Shown in pieces: positions 52,240-53,372 of a DNA stretch of 53,372 nucleotides (the stretch's first letter is position 1; each line of letters opens with the position of its first letter). The position numbers and the translations under genes are program-made. The stretch is from Halarsenatibacter sp964462585 (lineage in GTDB: Bacteria > Bacillota > Halanaerobiia > Halanaerobiales > Halarsenatibacteraceae). Under the pieces are notes generated by a model, which was not told the origin of the DNA, searched no databases, and worked only from the letters and a program-made list of their open reading frames with translations. The DNA is taken from positions 1 through 53,372 of the forward strand of contig CAYXAK010000003.1 in assembly GCA_964462585.1 (NCBI GenBank). Reading direction: 5' to 3'.

Positions 52240-53372
52240 TCTGTATCACCTCCACGGTGTTCAAACGGGCGGAGTTGCGCGCGGGAACGAGTGCGGCAAT
52301 CATACCTGCCACAGTGGCTACAATAAAAGATATCAGCAGGAACTGATAATCCACCTGGATGGGAAAGAGCGGATCACCGGCAGCATCTCTGACGAGTGTC
52401 ACGAAGAGCTGGCTCAGGCCCAGGCCTCCGCCTATGCCCATAACAGCTCCTATACTTCCCATCAATCCGCCCTGGATGAGAAATATTCTGCCCACACGCT
52501 TCGGTCTGGCCCCGATGGCCTTGATGATGCCGATCTGCTTATTCTTCTGTACCACTGATACGGCCAGCACACTGGCTATACCCAGTGTGACGGCCACGAT
52601 TATGAAGAACTGAATCACCAGGCTGGAGGTGGTCTGACTCTCCAGGGCTGTGAGGAGATCAGCATTTGTCTCCTCCCAGCTCTGTATCTGCAGCCCGGAA
52701 AATTCTTCCCTCAGCTCGACACTTATCTCCTCAGCCCGGAAGACATCCCCCACCTGCATCTCCACTCTGCTTATCTCATTCCCGCTCAAACCCAGAAAGG
52801 AGGCCGCCCGGGAGATATCGGCAAAGATCCAGCTGTCATTGAGATCCTGGCTGCCCAGATCGAAGACGCCCTCTACACTGAACCTCTCGCGGGAACCATC
52901 ACCGGTGCTGATGCGAATGGTATCACCTGGCCTTAAAGACAGCTCCCCGGCCAGTCCACTGCCTATCAAAATACTGCTTCCACCCAGATTGTAATCACCG
53001 GCTACCAGACGGTCCTCCAGATTATATATTCTGTCAGCCCCGCCGCGTTCTACACCTCTCAGAACCACCGACTCATTTTTATCCCCTCTGGTGGCAAAGC
53101 CCGATCCCACCACGGCGGGGGTTATAGCGGTTATACTCTCTCTTTCCTCCAGACGGTTTTCGATGCGGTGATAATTTCTGATATTCTCCTCCCGCTCAGC
53201 AAAAGTGATCACACGGGACCCCGGACCATATTCGGGGCTTATCCCCCGGGGCAGCTCCTCCCGGGCCGTGATGGTGATATGTGGGGAAGAACCTATGGTC
53301 TGCTGTATCAGATCCTCCTGCAGCCCACCTATGAGCGAGCCCAGAAAGACCTGTACAGCCACACCTATGGTT
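52232..53372 (-). CDS. LolC/LolE-type permease, 5' end cut by the window edge
   Basis: The frame is open to the window edge, so the N-terminus is missing. It has the FtsX-like layout: a first helix near the edge (GVAVQVFLGSLIGGLQEDL), a long extracytoplasmic domain, and three C-terminal helices (IIVAVTLGIASVLAVSVVQ, MGSIGAVMGIGGGLGLSQLF, FIVATVAGMIAALVPARNSA). KAIGARPKRVGRIFLIQG is typical of LolC/LolE. It works with the adjacent LolD ATPase and supports a diderm cell plan. Confidence 0.88.
   Translation of the reverse strand, partial: TIGVAVQVFLGSLIGGLQEDLIQQTIGSSPHITITAREELPRGISPEYGPGSRVITFAEREENIRNYHRIENRLEERESITAITPAVVGSGFATRGDKNESVVLRGVERGGADRIYNLEDRLVAGDYNLGGSSILIGSGLAGELSLRPGDTIRISTGDGSRERFSVEGVFDLGSQDLNDSWIFADISRAASFLGLSGNEISRVEMQVGDVFRAEEISVELREEFSGLQIQSWEETNADLLTALESQTTSSLVIQFFIIVAVTLGIASVLAVSVVQKNKQIGIIKAIGARPKRVGRIFLIQGGLMGSIGAVMGIGGGLGLSQLFVTLVRDAAGDPLFPIQVDYQFLLISFIVATVAGMIAALVPARNSARLNTVEVIQNG

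Noticed and set aside
1..53372. CRISPR arrays, tRNA genes, insertion sequences or prophage
   Set aside because: No regularly spaced repeats, cloverleaf-like sequences, transposase, integrase or terminal inverted repeats were found by reading both strands.

Overview
The window reads as a chromosomal segment of an anaerobic, salt-adapted, diderm Firmicute, most like the Halanaerobiales. This is inferred from three things: very acidic proteins (many Asp/Glu runs even in cytoplasmic and flagellar proteins), a Firmicutes-type flagellar gene order with fliY, flbD and flhF-flhG, and a LolD/LolC-type pair that implies an outer membrane. No rRNA, tRNA, CRISPR array, transposase or phage gene was seen. 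All genes but one (an MFS transporter) lie on the minus strand.

Positions 1-26.5 kb hold one nearly continuous flagellar/motility operon. Read in transcription order (right to left) it is cheY, flgB, flgC, fliE, fliF, fliG, fliH, fliI, fliJ, a MotE/YlxF-like coiled-coil protein, fliK, flgD, a TIGR02530-type protein, flgE, flbD, motA, motB, fliL, fliM, fliY, fliO, fliP, fliQ, fliR, flhB, flhA, flhF, flhG, a PilZ protein, a small membrane protein, fliA and a truncated FapA-like gene. Genes overlap or nearly touch, several use TTG starts sitting directly behind a Shine-Dalgarno sequence, and an extended -10 promoter precedes flgB. The hook gene flgE is interrupted by a 100-N assembly gap. The gap is flanked by an exact 55-bp duplication, and collapsing it restores one open frame. 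flgE is preceded by a leader that can fold into a branched structure.

Positions 26.5-32.6 kb carry an unidentified gene, an Rnf-type ion-pumping electron-transfer operon (rnfD-G-E-A-C, with no rnfB at this locus), and a secreted protein of unknown function.

Positions 32.7-45.8 kb are mixed housekeeping and accessory genes: a small membrane protein, a CCA-adding/poly(A) polymerase family enzyme, an AbrB-like zinc-ribbon regulator, a nitroreductase, an MFS transporter, a UPF0173 metallo-hydrolase, a giant 1351-residue protein built from two tandem DUF445 modules, aspartate kinase, a cyclophilin-like protein, a MATE exporter and two uncharacterised small proteins.

Positions 45.9-53.4 kb carry a four-gene OpuC-type compatible-solute ABC transporter, a PAS-GGDEF-HD-GYP cyclic-di-GMP enzyme, and a LolD/LolC-type lipoprotein-export pair whose permease runs off the window.

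Functionally, three themes fit a saline lifestyle: sodium (Rnf and a MotB with the membrane signature of Na+-type stators), osmolyte uptake (OpuC), and c-di-GMP control of motility (PilZ protein in the flagellar operon, plus the GGDEF/HD-GYP protein). Items most worth follow-up are the double DUF445 protein, the rnf operon without rnfB, the flgE gap and leader, the FlhB NPVH site, and the AbrB-like gene whose domain begins before any normal start codon.
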